Positions 12,980-26,650 of a DNA stretch of 64,000 nt are shown here, one piece after another. Within the stretch, counting starts at the first letter, position 1. Each line of letters begins with the position of its first letter. The stretch covers positions 49,693,562-49,757,561 of the forward strand of contig NC_134367.1 of assembly GCF_035582795.1 (NCBI RefSeq), given 5' to 3'. The stretch is from Mycteria americana. Taxonomy: Eukaryota > Chordata > Aves > Ciconiiformes > Ciconiidae. The position numbers and the translations under genes are program-made. Below the pieces are notes generated by a model. That model was not told where the DNA came from. It was given only the letters and a program-made list of their open reading frames with translations, and searched no databases.

Positions 12980-13580
12980 TGTGGTGGGTTGACCTTGGCT
13001 GGACGCCAGGTACCACCAAGCCGCTCTATCACTCCCCTCCTCAGCAGGACAGGGAGCAGGGAGAAAATAACATGGAAAAAAAACCCAAAACTCGTGGGTC
13101 AAGATAAAGGCAGTGTAATAAAGCAAAAGCAAAGGCCGCATGTGGAAGCAGATGAAAACACAAGGTTTATTCTCTACTTCCCATCAGCAGGCGATGTCCA
13201 GCCACTTCCCAGGAAGCAGGGCTTCAGTACACATAGCAGTTGCTCTGGAAGACAAAACGTCATAAATAACAAATGCCCCCTCCTTCCTCCTCCTTTCTCT
13301 TAGCTTTTATTGCTGAGTGGACATCATATGGTATGGAATATCCCTTTGGCCAGTTTGGGTCAGCTGTCCTGGCTATGTCCCCTCCCAAGATCTTGCCCAC
13401 CCCCAGCCTACTGGTGAGGGGGGAATGTTGGCAAGACAGCCTTGATGCTGTGCGAGCCCTGCTCAGCAGTAGCCAAAACACTGGTGTGTTATCAACACCT
13501 TTCTAGCTACCAATAGAAAGCACAGCACTATGGGGGCTGCTATGGGGAAAATTAACTCCATCTCAGCCAGACCCAATACA
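12980..13580 (-). mobile_element. Solo LTR of an avian endogenous retrovirus-like element (ERVL-type), minus strand
   Basis: A 601-bp long terminal repeat reads TGTGGTGGG at the left end and CCAATACA at the right. It is flanked by a perfect 5-bp duplication, CCGTC, at 12975-12979 and 13581-13585. It aligns along its length with the reverse complement of the LTR at 26073-26650; shared blocks include CATATGGTATGGAAT, CTTTGGCCAG, CAGCTGTCCTGGCT and CTTCCCATCAGCAGGC. No gag, pol or env sequence adjoins it, so it is a solo LTR left by recombination. Five-base duplications fit class III (ERVL) elements in birds. Where the sister copy has CATATAAAG this one has CAATAAAAG on the minus strand (13304-13312). 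Confidence 0.9.
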
Positions 13581-13760
13581 CCGTCACAGCTTGTAGGTGA
13601 CTGCTGCTGCATTTACACTGGTGTGCACTGCAGCCCTACCGTGTCCCATGACCATCCTGGGACTTGCAGCTTCTCAGTTCTGCTCTATCTGGGAACAACA
13701 CATCTCCTAAAATGTGAGAAAAGGCCAACAACAACAAAAAAAGAGAAGTTCCGCTAATAA

Positions 13761-13885
13761 GCATTATAGTCTCCATTTCACACAAGGGGAAACTAGGGCA
13801 GAGAGATTTGTTTGCCTGGAATCGCAGAAGAAGTCTATGCCAGAACCAAAGACTGGAACCAGGGTCCATGCTTTGACTGTAACCA
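13761..13885 (-). mobile_element. MIR-like SINE relic
   Basis: The segment TCTCCATTTCACACAAGGGG, AAACTAGGGCAGAGAGA and later CCAGAACCAAAGACTGGAAC reads as a decayed reverse complement of the MIR/CORE-SINE family, whose complement has the order fraction-of-U-rich, GGGGAAACTGAGGCACAGAG, then TGGCAGAGCCGGGA. It is ancient, and the call rests on word order only. Confidence 0.45.
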
Positions 13886-14504
13886 ACCTATCCTCAGGTA
13901 GGTATTACCCACATCCTGCGGGGTGCCTCCAGTCACTAACCAAATTACCTCTGATACCAGAGAAAACGTAAGGAGCAATGATGGCACCATGTGAAAATCC
14001 TCAATCCAGCACCGTCAGGGTGGTTTTTACCTTCTCCAGAAGATACATACCACCCCATGGCAGTGTTGGAATGTGGACGCTAAGACAACACGCTCATCCC
14101 AACATGGGGGGACCTGCGCGGGGACAACGATGTGGGTGCTTTCAGGGAGATGAGCAAACGTGCCTAGGAACAAGAGGCAGCCCTGCCCTGCCAAGCACCC
14201 TGCCGCAGAGCCACATCCCGCAGACAGGGAGGAAAGGAGGAGCAAGAGGGAGGAACCAGCTGGAGCTATAATGAGATTCATGGAAGAATTGCAATTGGAA
14301 AAGGTAACCTCTCAGCTAGAAAGAATACGGTAGTTGGGAAATGGGAATAGGTCCACACTCAACAGTTTATGCAAAGAATTTTGACGACCATTTGGAACAA
14401 ACATTTCGAGTTTGCATTTAAAGTTGAATTGGGAGAGACAGCAAATAATAAGAAACAATGCAGACAGATACAGAAGGTCTTAGAGTAGATATTTTAAATA
14501 CCAG
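13886..14504. other. Intergenic, GC-richer patch
   Basis: Positions 13,900-14,275 are clearly richer in G and C than the surroundings, without CpG-island character or exon-like frames that I could assign. Confidence 0.5.
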
Positions 14505-14765
14505 CACAGCTAATAAATGCAAATGAAGTTCAGTGCAGATAAGCACAGAATTATGAGACTGAAAGCAAAGAATAAAAAGGAGGAACTATCTGCTTAGTGG
14601 CAATCAGCTGCACTGTAATGACCAAGAATGAGATCTGGGGAATTATTGTGAAAGAAATCCCTAAAGCTTTCAGCCCAGTGAGGAAATGATGGAAATAAAC
14701 AAGATGATAGGCTTTATTAAACCACCAGAGTATAATATTCAGCTTCCACACCCTGGAAAGGGTAG
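14505..14765 (+). mobile_element. Ancient CR1/L3-like LINE relic
   Basis: Words in CR1/L3 order are present: AAATGAAGTTCAGTGCAGAT, GAGATCTGGGGAATTATTGT, CAGCCCAGTGAGGAAATGAT, then TAGGCTTTATTAAA. In intact L3/CR1 copies the same region encodes the segment after the reverse transcriptase core. No open frame survives. Identification is by remembered word order and is tentative. Confidence 0.4.
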
Positions 14766-17700
14766 CAGTGAAATGCACCAAAGCAAAAGGATTAAAACCA
14801 AAAAAGCAGCACTAACCTCATAGAGTAAGACAGATTTTGCCCTTGGCTTTTGTCTGGAGTCTGAATCTTCTCGATTGCTCTGCTCCTTTGTTACTATAAT
14901 GTACTCTTTTATTATTTCTCTTCCTTTTATTATTTTTTAATCTGTCATATAAAACTTTATGAGAACTTAGCCAAGAAAGGACAACATCTCCTTCACAATC
15001 ACTCTAATCTATTGTTCAGGTCAGGCAGATTTTTAAAACATAAATCCAAATTCTATGTTGGATGCCTGCCTGGATTACCAGATGACCTCAGAATTATGTG
15101 CAGGAACAAAACTAAAAGCAGTATTACTGCAGTATAGCAACGTTCACAGGGGGTGTCAGCAGAGCCTGGGATGTGGCAAGGAGGAAGCAGGTTGGGCAGA
15201 AGGAGAGAAGGACTTGCACTGACAAAGCTCTGGTGTGGAGATAATACAAAAGCTACATGCAGAGGAAACCTATCACTCCAGCAAGTCAGTTTGCCCAGCC
15301 ATCTCTCACCGCAGGCCCTCCAGTACTGACTGGGCAGCTCCTGGCAGCCATTGGCATCTTCTGGTACAACCTGATGCCCCTTCATCCCCATCCCTCATCC
15401 TCACTGCTGACTCCAAGAACATGGCAGAACAGAAAAATGGACATAATGTGGCAGCGTGAAAGTTCATTTAGCTCAGACCTGCTAAGGGGTTAAGCACGGA
15501 GCAAACACATAGCAATATTTTCCCAGGACTTTTTCAAGCCCCTAAATAAAATGCTGTTGTTCGAACAGGACACTTTGTTTCCATTTAGTTTGTCAGGTTA
15601 TCTTTTAAACTCGTAAACTTTTAGCACCCACACAATCTTGTGGCAAGAAATTTCATGGGTCCACCCAAAATAAGACTGTTATTCTAGCTGAGGCCTTTCT
15701 AGTGATGAGCAGAACAGGGGATAAAGTTTTCCTGTGCTTTTTTTATGGTTCCATATCCTGCCTCAAGAACATTCAGCTTGTGCTCCACAACAGCCTTAGA
15801 TTTTTTCCACAGAACTGGTTCCCAGCCAGTTATTCTTAATCCTGGTTTTGGCAGCCGTAAACAACTGCACTGAGCGTGGAGTCCTGCCTTTGTCATTATC
15901 TTTTTTGGTTTTAGACTGTTTCTGCATGTTGCCAACACCATTTAACCTGTCCTTCACATGGCTGCTCTCCCCTCCTCATTTTGTTTCAACTTCAAATTTA
16001 ATAGGATATTTCCTGTCCCTCAAGTAGGACATTAATGTCAGCATGGACTTGTACCTCAACAAGAGCAGACCCCTGCAGATACACTTCCATTCTGTCAGTG
16101 AAATATTGTCTGAGTACTTTTCTAATACGTTTTGCATCTACCTTGCAGTAATTTCATCCAGTCCGTAATTGCCAGCGTGCTTCCAAGAATGCTGTAAAGA
16201 CACTCAGAAGCCTCACAAACTTCATGGTTTTTTTCGTTTTACTTGGTTTTTTTTCCAGTAGATACTTGTATGTAGTTCATCTACTCCTCTACAGTTGAAT
16301 TCAAGTTGACTGGCCTTCAGCAGCTCTTCCACCCATTTTATCGTTCATGAAAAGAAACACTACCTGACCTCCTCCCAGAACCTCACCCACACTCCCTCAG
16401 CTTTCAGAGATAACTTCCTATGGTTCCAGGATCATTTCGGGCTCTAAACATCCTAGTGCTAAACTTCCTACTGCCCAGCAGGAGCACTGAATTCAAAAGC
16501 TTGAACTTCAGGTAACTATTCTCCACCTTCCCAAACTTAATTAGGATGTACCTGGACCTGCAATGAAAATGAAAAAGCAAAAGCCTTTAGGCACTCTGTT
16601 TCGACGACATTTTTGGTCCACAGCTTTCCTGCTCTGTTGAGCAACAAACCAACCCTTTCCTTTGCATCATCTCCTTCAGCAGTGTGGCTGAAGAATGATT
16701 TCTTGCTGCTCCTTATGTCTCCTGCTAGTCAAGTCGATTCTTTTCACACAGAAGAGTAACAAGCAACTCAAATGACAGTGACACAGTGCTGATGTGATCA
16801 GGGTTCAAACTGCTGAGCTACAGGTGCCGCTCCCCCATCGTCCGGTGATGTATTAAAAATGCCTCCTCTGGTCTGTTCCTGCAGACAGCTGTTTTCAGAT
16901 GGATTCCTGCATAATTGCACTTTCCAGGGCATATTGCTTCTCATTCTGTTCTAATCCTTCTATTTTGGTCAGTCCAGTCTACGAAAGCTTAAATCGAATA
17001 TTTTCAGGCTGTCACAAAGGTTAAAAAACCTATTTACCACAAAATTAGACTCTCACTTGCAGGAGATGCCAAGCTCCTCCAGACTCAGCAGGGCTTCAGT
17101 CTTTATTAGGACCTCTGAAAACAGCCATGCTCCTAATCAGGAGCTCTCAAGGCTGGCTCTTTTTATCTCAGCAAGGCTACTTTGCACTCCTCTGCTGGCA
17201 CAACGGAGCCCAAAACCTGGGGTAAGTGCTGCCTGGGCATTTCTAGAGGGCACAAAACCTCCATAAACAACTCTAGCACTTTGCCTAGACTTTCCCAACA
17301 CAGTAGCACAGAGCTGCTTTCTTTATCCCTTTGAGTCCCTGTGTATTTAGAGGGAGCTCCCAAAGGGCAGAGAAATGCCATAGTAAATTTTGCATCACCA
17401 CCAAACCACCCAAACATCCCCGTAGAACGTGCCTGGCTTAGGGTCAGCTGCAGCTCAGCAGCCCCAAGGGGAGCTGGCACATGGCAGAGCAAACCCAGAG
17501 GTGGGGGGGAGTGAGTGTTGGTGGGGGCTAATATCCCATCTTTAGCACCTTTCCGGCACAGCTCTGCCTTTGGGTCATTGACTTTGTGACTTTTTTCACA
17601 TTGAAAAAAAAAAAGAAAGAAGGACATGGTGAAACATAAGCATTTGAAAAGTACACCTTTAATAGCCTCTCCTGGGCAGAATCAGCTGAACTCAGACGGA

Positions 17701-20700
17701 AAACTGCTTTTTGCCAAACTGCATGAAAGCATCATAAGATCTCATTTTATCTCTGTTCTCTAGATTTATTATAGCGGTGTCCTCTCATACTTCCACTCCA
17801 AAAAGCATTCCCATTATAAACCTCCTCCCTGTTTCAAAGATTTTAACTCATCTCCGTATGTGCATGATGCTGTAGCTTGGCATACAAAGTCCTTAGTCCA
17901 GATGTGATTTTTTTTTTAAAGAGGCTAAAATGAGTTCTGCAGTTTTTGATTTACAGACACATAAAAACGATAAGATTTACACTTTAAAGAGCTAGGAAGG
18001 GTATCTGAAAAACAGAAATGATTGAAACCAGGGAGAAAATGAACTATCCCAGATTTTAATCCTGGAATCATCTATTTGAAAGGCAAAATATTTTTTCTCA
18101 GACCTCATCTTCTGGGCATCTACCCTTTTTAAATATAGCAAAGGCTAAATTGATTCTACCTGCAATAAAGGTGCTGGGGGGTAATATAGTAGGAACAGAG
18201 AATTTTGCCTGTGACATGTGGTAGGGAGGGAACAATTTTGGTATTTGTAGTTATGACTCAGGGAGTTACAAAGTATGACCAAAGGAACCAACATCATGGC
18301 ACCAGACACGGATGACAGTAAAATGGGATGCTAGCAAAGCTGGCACTGCATGCAAAGAGGTAACAGCTTCTGAGAAGTACAGAACATGGTGGCTGATGCC
18401 TTAGAAATACAGATGCTAACAAGCTGTCCACACACCCACATAGGGTAGTGTTCTCTGTGTGGTCTGAGCCCAGTGTAGTGTTCCAGGTAGCCCCAATAAA
18501 GCCAACTCAATTTTGCTGAGAAGTAAAATCTGGTATACACCGGTACTCGGGACACTCCAACGGGGGCTGTAGGTGCCACAAAGCAAAGAAGGGTCCACCT
18601 CTGCTTTCCTGCATTATTGCCTGAGTCCACCTCTAACTGTTTAAACAAACAGGCATAAAAGTCTTAAAGAGTTGGTTTACGGTAAAAAAGAACAAGACGC
18701 AGCTGGTAAAGGACCTAAAAAGCAGCGTTCCTACGTCAGTTGTTGAAAACATCTTGCATAACTTTATAACCCACGTGGTGCTTTCCATATTCAGCAAATG
18801 AAACCACAAGTGGCAGCATCTTTTATACCGTCCTGCTAAGTTAGAGTGGATGGGTAACACAGGAGACCTGCTTAGCAGAGATTCATGACCAGAATGGACC
18901 ACTGGTCTCATTTACTGTCTCCCTCTCAAACAGCTAAGCATACAACGCTGCACTCTGTATCTCATGCCTCAGCTCGGCAGAAGCTAGTGGAGCCTAAACT
19001 CTCGTGGGCTGAGTATGTATTTCGTTTGCTAGTCACTGCCATCGCACCTCTGCTGCCTCAACCCAGTCTCGCTGCTGCTCTCCCCGTGCAATAACCCATG
19101 TACTCCTTGGTCCAGGCAGACACGTTGTTAGGAGACTGAGCCAACAGTTCAAAAAGTTGCATTAGCTCCTTGGCAGATACATTGCTGGTCTTTCCAAGGA
19201 GAAAACTTAATTGACTAGGTTTTCTGCTGCCTCACAACAGAGGGAGCCCCTTTGCATGTATTTAGCCTCCAGGTTCTTTGAAAGACATCCCAAGTGCTGA
19301 GATGCAAGGGGAAACTGAGGCTGTCTCAAACCCAGTCACAGCCTCTGAATCCCCTTGGCTTTGCTCTTTTTCTCTCTCTTTCCCCATAACACATGCACTG
19401 AAAAAGTCTTTCAGCTATTTCAAGAGCCATGCCAAAATTTTGCTATTTTTACTAAAGCTATGTGCTGTAATATTGCTACTATAGACATTGCCTCACTCTT
19501 GGAAGTAATCCAAACAAGAGAAAGTAGGAACTTCACACTTAAATTAGACAAGTTCAAAAGTCAGATCACTGAAGGTATTTCAGTAGCAAACGAAAATGGG
19601 TCAAGACACTATTTATGGCCTTATTAATTGTTTCTTGTAAATTGAGTAATAGAAGAGATAAAATAATGACTGCTTCATTGTGTTCCTTTGTGATACATTG
19701 CCTTAAAGACCTGACATATTTTAAAAGGACACTGTAATTGAACATTTTAGATTTCCCCTGGCATTATTTTACTATATATTCTAGAAAATATTTAGCTTAT
19801 TGAGACATAAAAGAAGTGCACAAGGAGATGGAATAATGGAAGTGACATCACAATTTTCTTTTTAAGGTGATTCATAAACCAACAGCTTGGTAACTGCTGA
19901 CTGAGATATTTCAGTATGAACTTCAGAGTATTCGGTATGAAACTTCCCCAATCTGTTCTGCAATGAGCAAGGAGTGTGGGAACAGGATATTAACAAAGGC
20001 GCAGCTTTCTGATAATCCACGAAACCAATAACTTACATTGCATTTAAAAAATGAACTGCACTTACTCCTATGTTCTGGTTACATTTTCTCTTTAAATTTA
20101 CTTGTAGATGCCTTGTAGGTGCAGTATTCTCACTACCTATATCCTGCAGCTGTGAAGGTTTTGTTTTTCTCACTTGATGGTGAGTAAAATGATCCCCCAA
20201 TATATGCCTCAATGGTAGGACATGAGATTTAAGTGGGTTTTGTTTAAGCCAATTCTAGAAAGGAAACTGTCATGGTATTGCAGTGCAAAACAGTAGCCTT
20301 TATTTTTGCAGTTTCACTTTTCCAAAAATAAAAATCAAACCACTTGAAAAGAGAATAGTTTAAAACGAAGTTAGGGAGCTCAGTATTTTCTGCTGTGCTT
20401 GTTCCACCGAGCAAGCTCAGTTGTGAGCAGGGACTTTTCCTCCAGAGCAATGAATCCTGCAATAACATACAAGTGTAGAGCATTTACTTTCCCTCATAAA
20501 TTGTCACACTTGAAAACATCCAAAAAGTGTTTCTATATTCTCTTTAATCAAAATCAGTTCTATAAAAGCAGAATACAGGTTTAAAGAAGGCCTCAAATAG
20601 TACATTACCAGGACACTATAAGGCGTGCATGAGGTATGCTACACTGACATTGCTACTAAGCTGGAGAGACCTGCAATGCAGTAAATGTTTGATAGGAAAT

Positions 20701-23700
20701 GAAAGGCTAGGAAGGTTTGCATTTCCCTTACATGTTCTCAAAGCATTTCATATTTCAACATGCTTATATAAACACGCCCTTGTTTCAGGCTTTTAGGAAA
20801 AAAAAACCAAGCACAGTTTACTACTAAATGACTACTATCTGCACGTGGTAATTCTAGTGAGCAGCCTGTAATTTGTCAGGGACAGATAACAGAACGCTGT
20901 TATACTGCACCTGGTTAATCCTAGCCCAGTTTATCTTGTGTGCATGTCTGCACAGCCCAGAGATGTAAGCGGTAACAAATCTCACAGCATATGCACACAT
21001 GTTGTTGCCTTGTTCATTAGATTTTATTGTCTTTTTTTAAGCCCCATATAAAATGTTCTTCCAAGATTTGCTAACTATAGAATATACCTTTGAACTCCAG
21101 GACAACTGAAACTTAATGGGAACCTCAACTCTCATTCAGCTGTTTTGAGAGAGGTAATAAGAGAGGGAGAGAGATTTTTCTAAACAAATGAGTTTTCATA
21201 TTGGAAATACTCTACTTTATGTTTTAATGCGTCATGGCGGAACATTAAAGTGTGCTGTGCAGGCTTTTAAAAGAGAGAATATTACCATTTGTGGTTAGTC
21301 ACCATCCACAGCCCATTATTTGAAGGAAAATATTATCCACTAATGGCAGCACACAGGAAATTGCTCCCTTGATAGAAATGGTTTACAGCAAGTAGGAAAC
21401 AACTTTGGAATGGAGATTTGCTAATAGCTTTACCTTGTCTTTGCAACTTTTTATATTCTTCTTTGCCTTTACTGCAGAGTTGACTCCTTAATAGGATAGA
21501 GCCTTTATCAGACAATATTAGTTATTCATGTAGCTTCTGTGAGCAGCAGAAATAAATCATTGCAAGTTGAAAATGTTTCTCAAAGACCATAAAAAGCACC
21601 TCTTTTAAATTGCTCCATTAGGTACAATTATTTTATTTATTTCCAGCTTTATATTTCTCAGTTAGTATCTTGTTCACTTGTCCTAGGGACAAGTTGTAAT
21701 TTGTCTTATCAAAATCACCCAGCCCAGTCTAAGGTTAAATTTAATTGGGAAAGCAACTGGTAACGATATAGTTCATCTTTAGTAAATATGAGATAAGTGC
21801 AGTGTGCCCAGAGTTTTACATTAGCAGGCAAATACTACACAGAATAGCATGGATCCAACATTAAATCTGGATGCTGCTTTTTCCTTTCCACCAGCAGACA
21901 TTGCAAAATGCAGAGATTTCAGTAAAGCTATTTTTCAGAGTAAGATTTAACCATGTAACTCTCTTACACACTACAGAACGTGCATTAATACCTTTTTTCC
22001 ATATTGTCTTTCATCTGACAATCTCAAGTGGCTTTTGAGGTATTAAGGTATTAACCAAAAATGGTTAACATGCTACCAAATGAGATTTCTTTCTCTGCTC
22101 TTGATCCTTTTGAGTTTCTGTTCCCTGTATGGCCAGAATCCAAACATGGGGTTTTTTTCCAAGCCAGCCATAGGAGTCTGTTCAAAGGAGTGTTCCCCCT
22201 GACTCGTTTTGAACTGCTAACACGCATAATGACCTTCATGATGTGTTGATATTTGCAGACAGTGAAGCCCTTTCTGATTTCCACCCCCAGTCCTTTTCCT
22301 CAGGAGTTTGGAGGGGCTGGAGAACAACTCATAGGCAAAAGTACTTGGTACTTGGTTATACTGTGAGCCTCTGTCTTCTGTCTGTCAGAGAGCAAGTACT
22401 CAACATCGTAGGAAGCAGAGGTCAAGGGAGACGCCTGCTTACCTGTGACACTCGTGGAGCTGATGTGGGAATCTGAGCAAGTAGCAAGGTTTTTGTCTCT
22501 CTGGGTGCCCCAAGGGAAAAAGAAATCTTGTTATTCACCCAGTAAGATTAAAAATATGCTTAATTCACACTCAGTTCATGGTCATTTAGATCAGAACATC
22601 CAATAGTTTGGGCAGATACCTATCATCCTCGGGAGCCTGAGTTGCCAGCTTATGTTCCAGCTGAGTACCTCTTGAGTATTCAGAAGAAAGGTTTGCAGGT
22701 TCAAGCCTTACAAATATCAGACTATGACAGTCTTCATGCTTATATAAATTGACACGTATTCTGCCAACTCTCTGTATAGCTATTTCATATGTTAGCCAAC
22801 AGCACAAACAATAGCAGAGTTTGTCTCTTTTAGCTTGCCATAATGAAAAAACAAGCTAACTCACTTGAGCATCCCTCCTGGTCAGGAGCACATGCAGGCA
22901 CAACCCTTCTCTCACATCGCAAGCCCATTTCTCCAGAAGGCAGTACTTGTAGTCAGCTCAAGGCTGAACCCAAACGGATCAGCTCCTCAGGGGGAGGAAC
23001 AAGCTAATAACCCACCAGTGACAGGAGGAGGAAGATGCTGAGCCCTTCCAATAAATTCTCCCCACCTAGTAGGAACAGGCTGTTAGCTGTCTGCATAAGT
23101 TATCCCCACAATCTGTAAAATAAGGAGATTCTACCTGTCCAGCCTTCCCTCCCTGAATATATTGTAACAGTAGGACATAACTCAGCTGCTGCAGATTAAA
23201 ACTGTAATTCAGATGCCCAAGTACTTTATAGGTGAATTAAACCTGTGTTTGAATTTTGTCTATTAAGCATTTCAGCTGAAAGGGAATGAGAAAGTTGCAT
23301 AATTTATTATTTAATGTTTTCAATAGCCCTCACTATCATACTCAAAAGCAAATAGTTTGTATGAGATACATATGTAGACAGGAGTTATAAAAAGGCTATG
23401 CCAAAAGGTTTTATGGTGATGCAGATGCAGTAAGAAGATTGCTATTAAACGTGCTTTCTGTGTGGTAGCTCATTTAAAGACTGGAGAATTCTTTGTTCAT
23501 TATCACAAATGCATACAAGATAAGTTCAGGTTTTTTAATGACTGTGGAGAGCATGCCTCACTCAGGCTTCCAAATTTTGGTCCTACTCTTTCCTTACCTC
23601 TCCTCACAGATGACATTTGCCTATTTCCTAAGTAAAGGTTAATTTCTTTAACATCCTTCACAAAAGATGAACCAAAACAACACACTCCTTTATGCTTTTC

Positions 23701-26067
23701 TTCAGAACATAATCATTGCAAGTTACCTGTCCCACCAGTTCTCATTTTCTGTTAGCCCCCCACCAGAGGCTATGCAATATAATAAAACCTCCTCAATTTT
23801 TCTTTTGAGATGGTGTTTCAAAATACTAAAATCACAGGACCCAGCTACTGTCACTGCCCAAAACATGAACAGCCATTTCAACCATTAAAAAAGTCAGGTA
23901 TTAAACACCAGTGTTGCAGCCCCGTGTTTTTGCAGCCAGCATTTCCACCTACTTTTTGCAGTGGTACGGGCATCACTCCCTGCTCAAGATGGGATTACTG
24001 TCTCTCACACTGCCAAGTCCTTTAAAGAGACAGAACCATTATAGGTGCCAGCTCAATGGACCGTGCTAACAGAAAATCAAGCACACATTTGGCTTCACAA
24101 TGCCATGCAACAATGAAAGCATTTTTTTTCTGTTATTTGACCCAGACATTCTTAACTACAGAACACTCCAATCTGTAACCCAAAACCCTGAGAAGGTCTC
24201 CTATTTCAGGGACAAAAGGCAGAAGCTGATATAATCACAGCTGAATTAGCGGGTTGCTTCAACACTTTCTCTGTCATCAGGCACGTAACTTTACACATCA
24301 GATGTTGCCAGCAGGCTTGTAGGAGGCCAACTTGCTCGATGTCTAGGGACAACAGCAATGGCATGCCAGCTGTTTCAGAGAGAAAGGAAACCAACAGTCC
24401 TCACCTCAAGGGCCCAGTTCTGTATAGGGTCATTGGATGACTGGGAAGCCGGAGGGAACCAGATACAAAATTCTGTAGACTCGAGTTCAGTCGAGGGACC
24501 CTGTGGGATACCAGTGGTTTGCGACAGAAGCGATCATCAGATGGGATGGGGAAAATGCAGATAATTGGTTGAAGCAACACTTATGCCCAGCTAATCCTCC
24601 AATTCTCAACTAATACTTAAAGGAGATGTCAAAGGAGCAATAGAGCTACCAATAACGATTATATCACTTTTCATCCCATAAGATCTTTGGATGCTTTTCA
24701 GACTACAGGATTGCTCATCCACTGCCGAATTACAGCTAGCTACAACAGCCATTTTGCAGCACTATACAACAGCTATTATGAAGGAAATTAAGAATAAACT
24801 TCTTCTATTGATCCAGCAATGGGAATCTTCAATAGATAGAATGTAATTGCCTGAGCAAGGTTGCAAAATGGCAGTAACTATGAATATTAACAAAGCACAA
24901 AGTTAGCAAAGTTAGCGTTGAAACAACCAAGAAATCTCTGTGAAAAGTTACAGAGCACACAGGGGGAACCAACAGCAAGCTTTAATGTCACATCAGGGAG
25001 CAAGGAAGAAGGGAAACTCAGCTCTGCCCAACTATCCCGCCCTCCTTCCCCCACAAATATAGCATCCTTTCCAGCCAAAACCACCACTCCCTATGGCCTC
25101 GTCACAGGAGTAAACATGGACTGCTTATGGAAATATAATTAGCTTGGTCTGAAAAAACAGAGTGAGAAAGGAAGATAAGGAAGGCATCTTTCCAAAACAG
25201 TCTCCCTCACGCTGCCTGTGGGGAATTACACTACTTACGGCCTTTTTGGGTGGCAGTCCTCCCTTGCTCTCTAGCTCCAACAGAAGCCCTGGCTTTGCTG
25301 GCAGAACAGGAATGCATCCTGGGAACACCCAGGACTGGCCTCGCGCAGCGTGTGCTTTGTTCCAAAACAAAAGTAGCTCCTAGAAACTCTCACTCTACAG
25401 CTTGAGGGCCCACAAAAAACCAAGGGTGATACACTCAGCTATGTTTTGCTCAGATTCTGCAGTACGCCTTTGTTGCCTCTAGTTATTGCTCCTGCAGAGG
25501 ATAGTTTCTTTTTTCTGCCATGAGGTTTTCATGTTTTCCCACAAAATATGGCTGCTTCAGAGCCCTAAGGAAAAGGAGATCAGCAAATCTCACCATCCAC
25601 GGAAACAACATCATTTTCTGAATTTGCATGTTACTGTGCAAAACTACTCTTTTCTGTATCAAAGACTGTTTGACACACACGGCAGAAGAGAGGACCAAGG
25701 GTGGATCTAAACTTTACCTATAAAAGTAGTGAGCTCAAGACTCTGTGTTTTTCTTCTCCCTAGATCACCTCAGATCTTCCTGTCCTCACTGATGTCTTCC
25801 TACCCTATCATCCAATTACCTTAGGATGGTTTTTCCAGAAATGTGTTCAATTTCTGCATTAATTCAGAACTTAAACATGAAGGACATGGACTTGAAGGAG
25901 TCGATTGGTTTTGTTTTCATTTACGTTTAAGATTATCCAAAACACCTTCGGCTTCATACAAGTGAGGAATGTACCTTTTCACCTAACAGTCACATATCTG
26001 CAGGAGAAACAAAGGCCACGCAATACCAGCTCCCAGTAGTTAAGACCACACTTTGATTTGAGCCTTA
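14766..26067. other. Intergenic, 11.3 kb with nothing firmly recognised
   Basis: Short open frames only. The longest (154 codons, minus strand, 17163-17627) is proline- and leucine-rich noise without motifs. AT-rich blocks such as 21,590-21,830 lack repeat resemblance. Confidence 0.5.
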
Positions 26068-26072
26068 GGCAT

Positions 26073-26650
26073 TGTGGTGGTTTTGGCTGGGATAGAGTTA
26101 ATTTTCTTTATAGTAGCTAGTATGGGGCTATGTTTTGGGTTTGTGCTGAAAACAGTGTTGATAATACAGGGATGTTTTAGTTGTTGCTAAGCAGTGCTTA
26201 TACTAAATCAAGGACTTTTCAGCTTCCCATGCTCTGGCAGGTGCGCAAGGAGTTGGGAGGGAGCACAGCCAGGACAGCTGACCCCAACTGGCCAAAGGGC
26301 TATTCCATACCATATGATGTCATGCTCAGCATATAAAGCTGGGGGAAGAAGGAAGGAAGGGTGGGACATTTGGAGTGATGGTGTTTGTCTTCCCAGGTAA
26401 CCATTACATGTGCTGGAGCCCTGCTTTCCTGGAGATGGCTGAACACTGCCTGCTGATGGGAAGTAATGAATGAATTCCTGGCTTTGCTGTGCTTGCGTGC
26501 ACGGCTTTTGCTTTACCTATTTAACTGCCTTTTTCTCAGCCCACGAGTTTTCTCACTTTTACTCTTCCAATTCTCTCCCCCATCCCACTGGGGAGGAGTG
26601 AGCGAGTGGCTGTGTGGTGCTTAGTTGCTGGCTGGGGTTAAACCACAACA
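26073..26650 (+). mobile_element. Solo LTR of the same avian family, plus strand
   Basis: A 578-bp LTR starts TGTGGTGGTTTTGGCTGGGA and ends GGTTAAACCACAACA. It is flanked by a perfect 5-bp duplication, GGCAT, at 26068-26072 and 26651-26655. It contains a TATAAA box at 26332-26337 downstream of CATATGATGTCATG. There is no internal retroviral coding sequence on either side. The opening words (GGGATAGAGTTAATTTTCTT) are familiar from LTRs that are common in neoavian birds. The exact repeat-library name cannot be assigned without a search. Confidence 0.92.
26332..26337 (+). promoter_or_regulatory. TATA box of the 26073-26650 LTR
   Basis: TATAAA lies 260 bp into the LTR, in the position expected for the U3 promoter of a retroviral LTR, after a CATATGATGTCATGC stretch containing a CRE-like TGATGTCA. 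Whether it is still active is unknown. The sister copy has lost the canonical box. Confidence 0.4.

Noticed and set aside
15950..16550. Region with phrases faintly like old LINE sequence
   Set aside because: I could not place consecutive words on any family consensus in either orientation.
17163..17627. 154-codon minus-strand open frame
   Set aside because: No motif and no splice context. It includes an F-rich start from a poly-A stretch.
19300..19345. Another MIR-like relic (GGGGAAACTGAGGC word)
   Set aside because: Only one short word matches, and the rest of the expected order is missing.
12980..26650. One provirus bounded by the two LTRs
   Set aside because: The LTRs are in opposite orientation, each has its own 5-bp duplication, and no gag, pol or env sequence lies between them.
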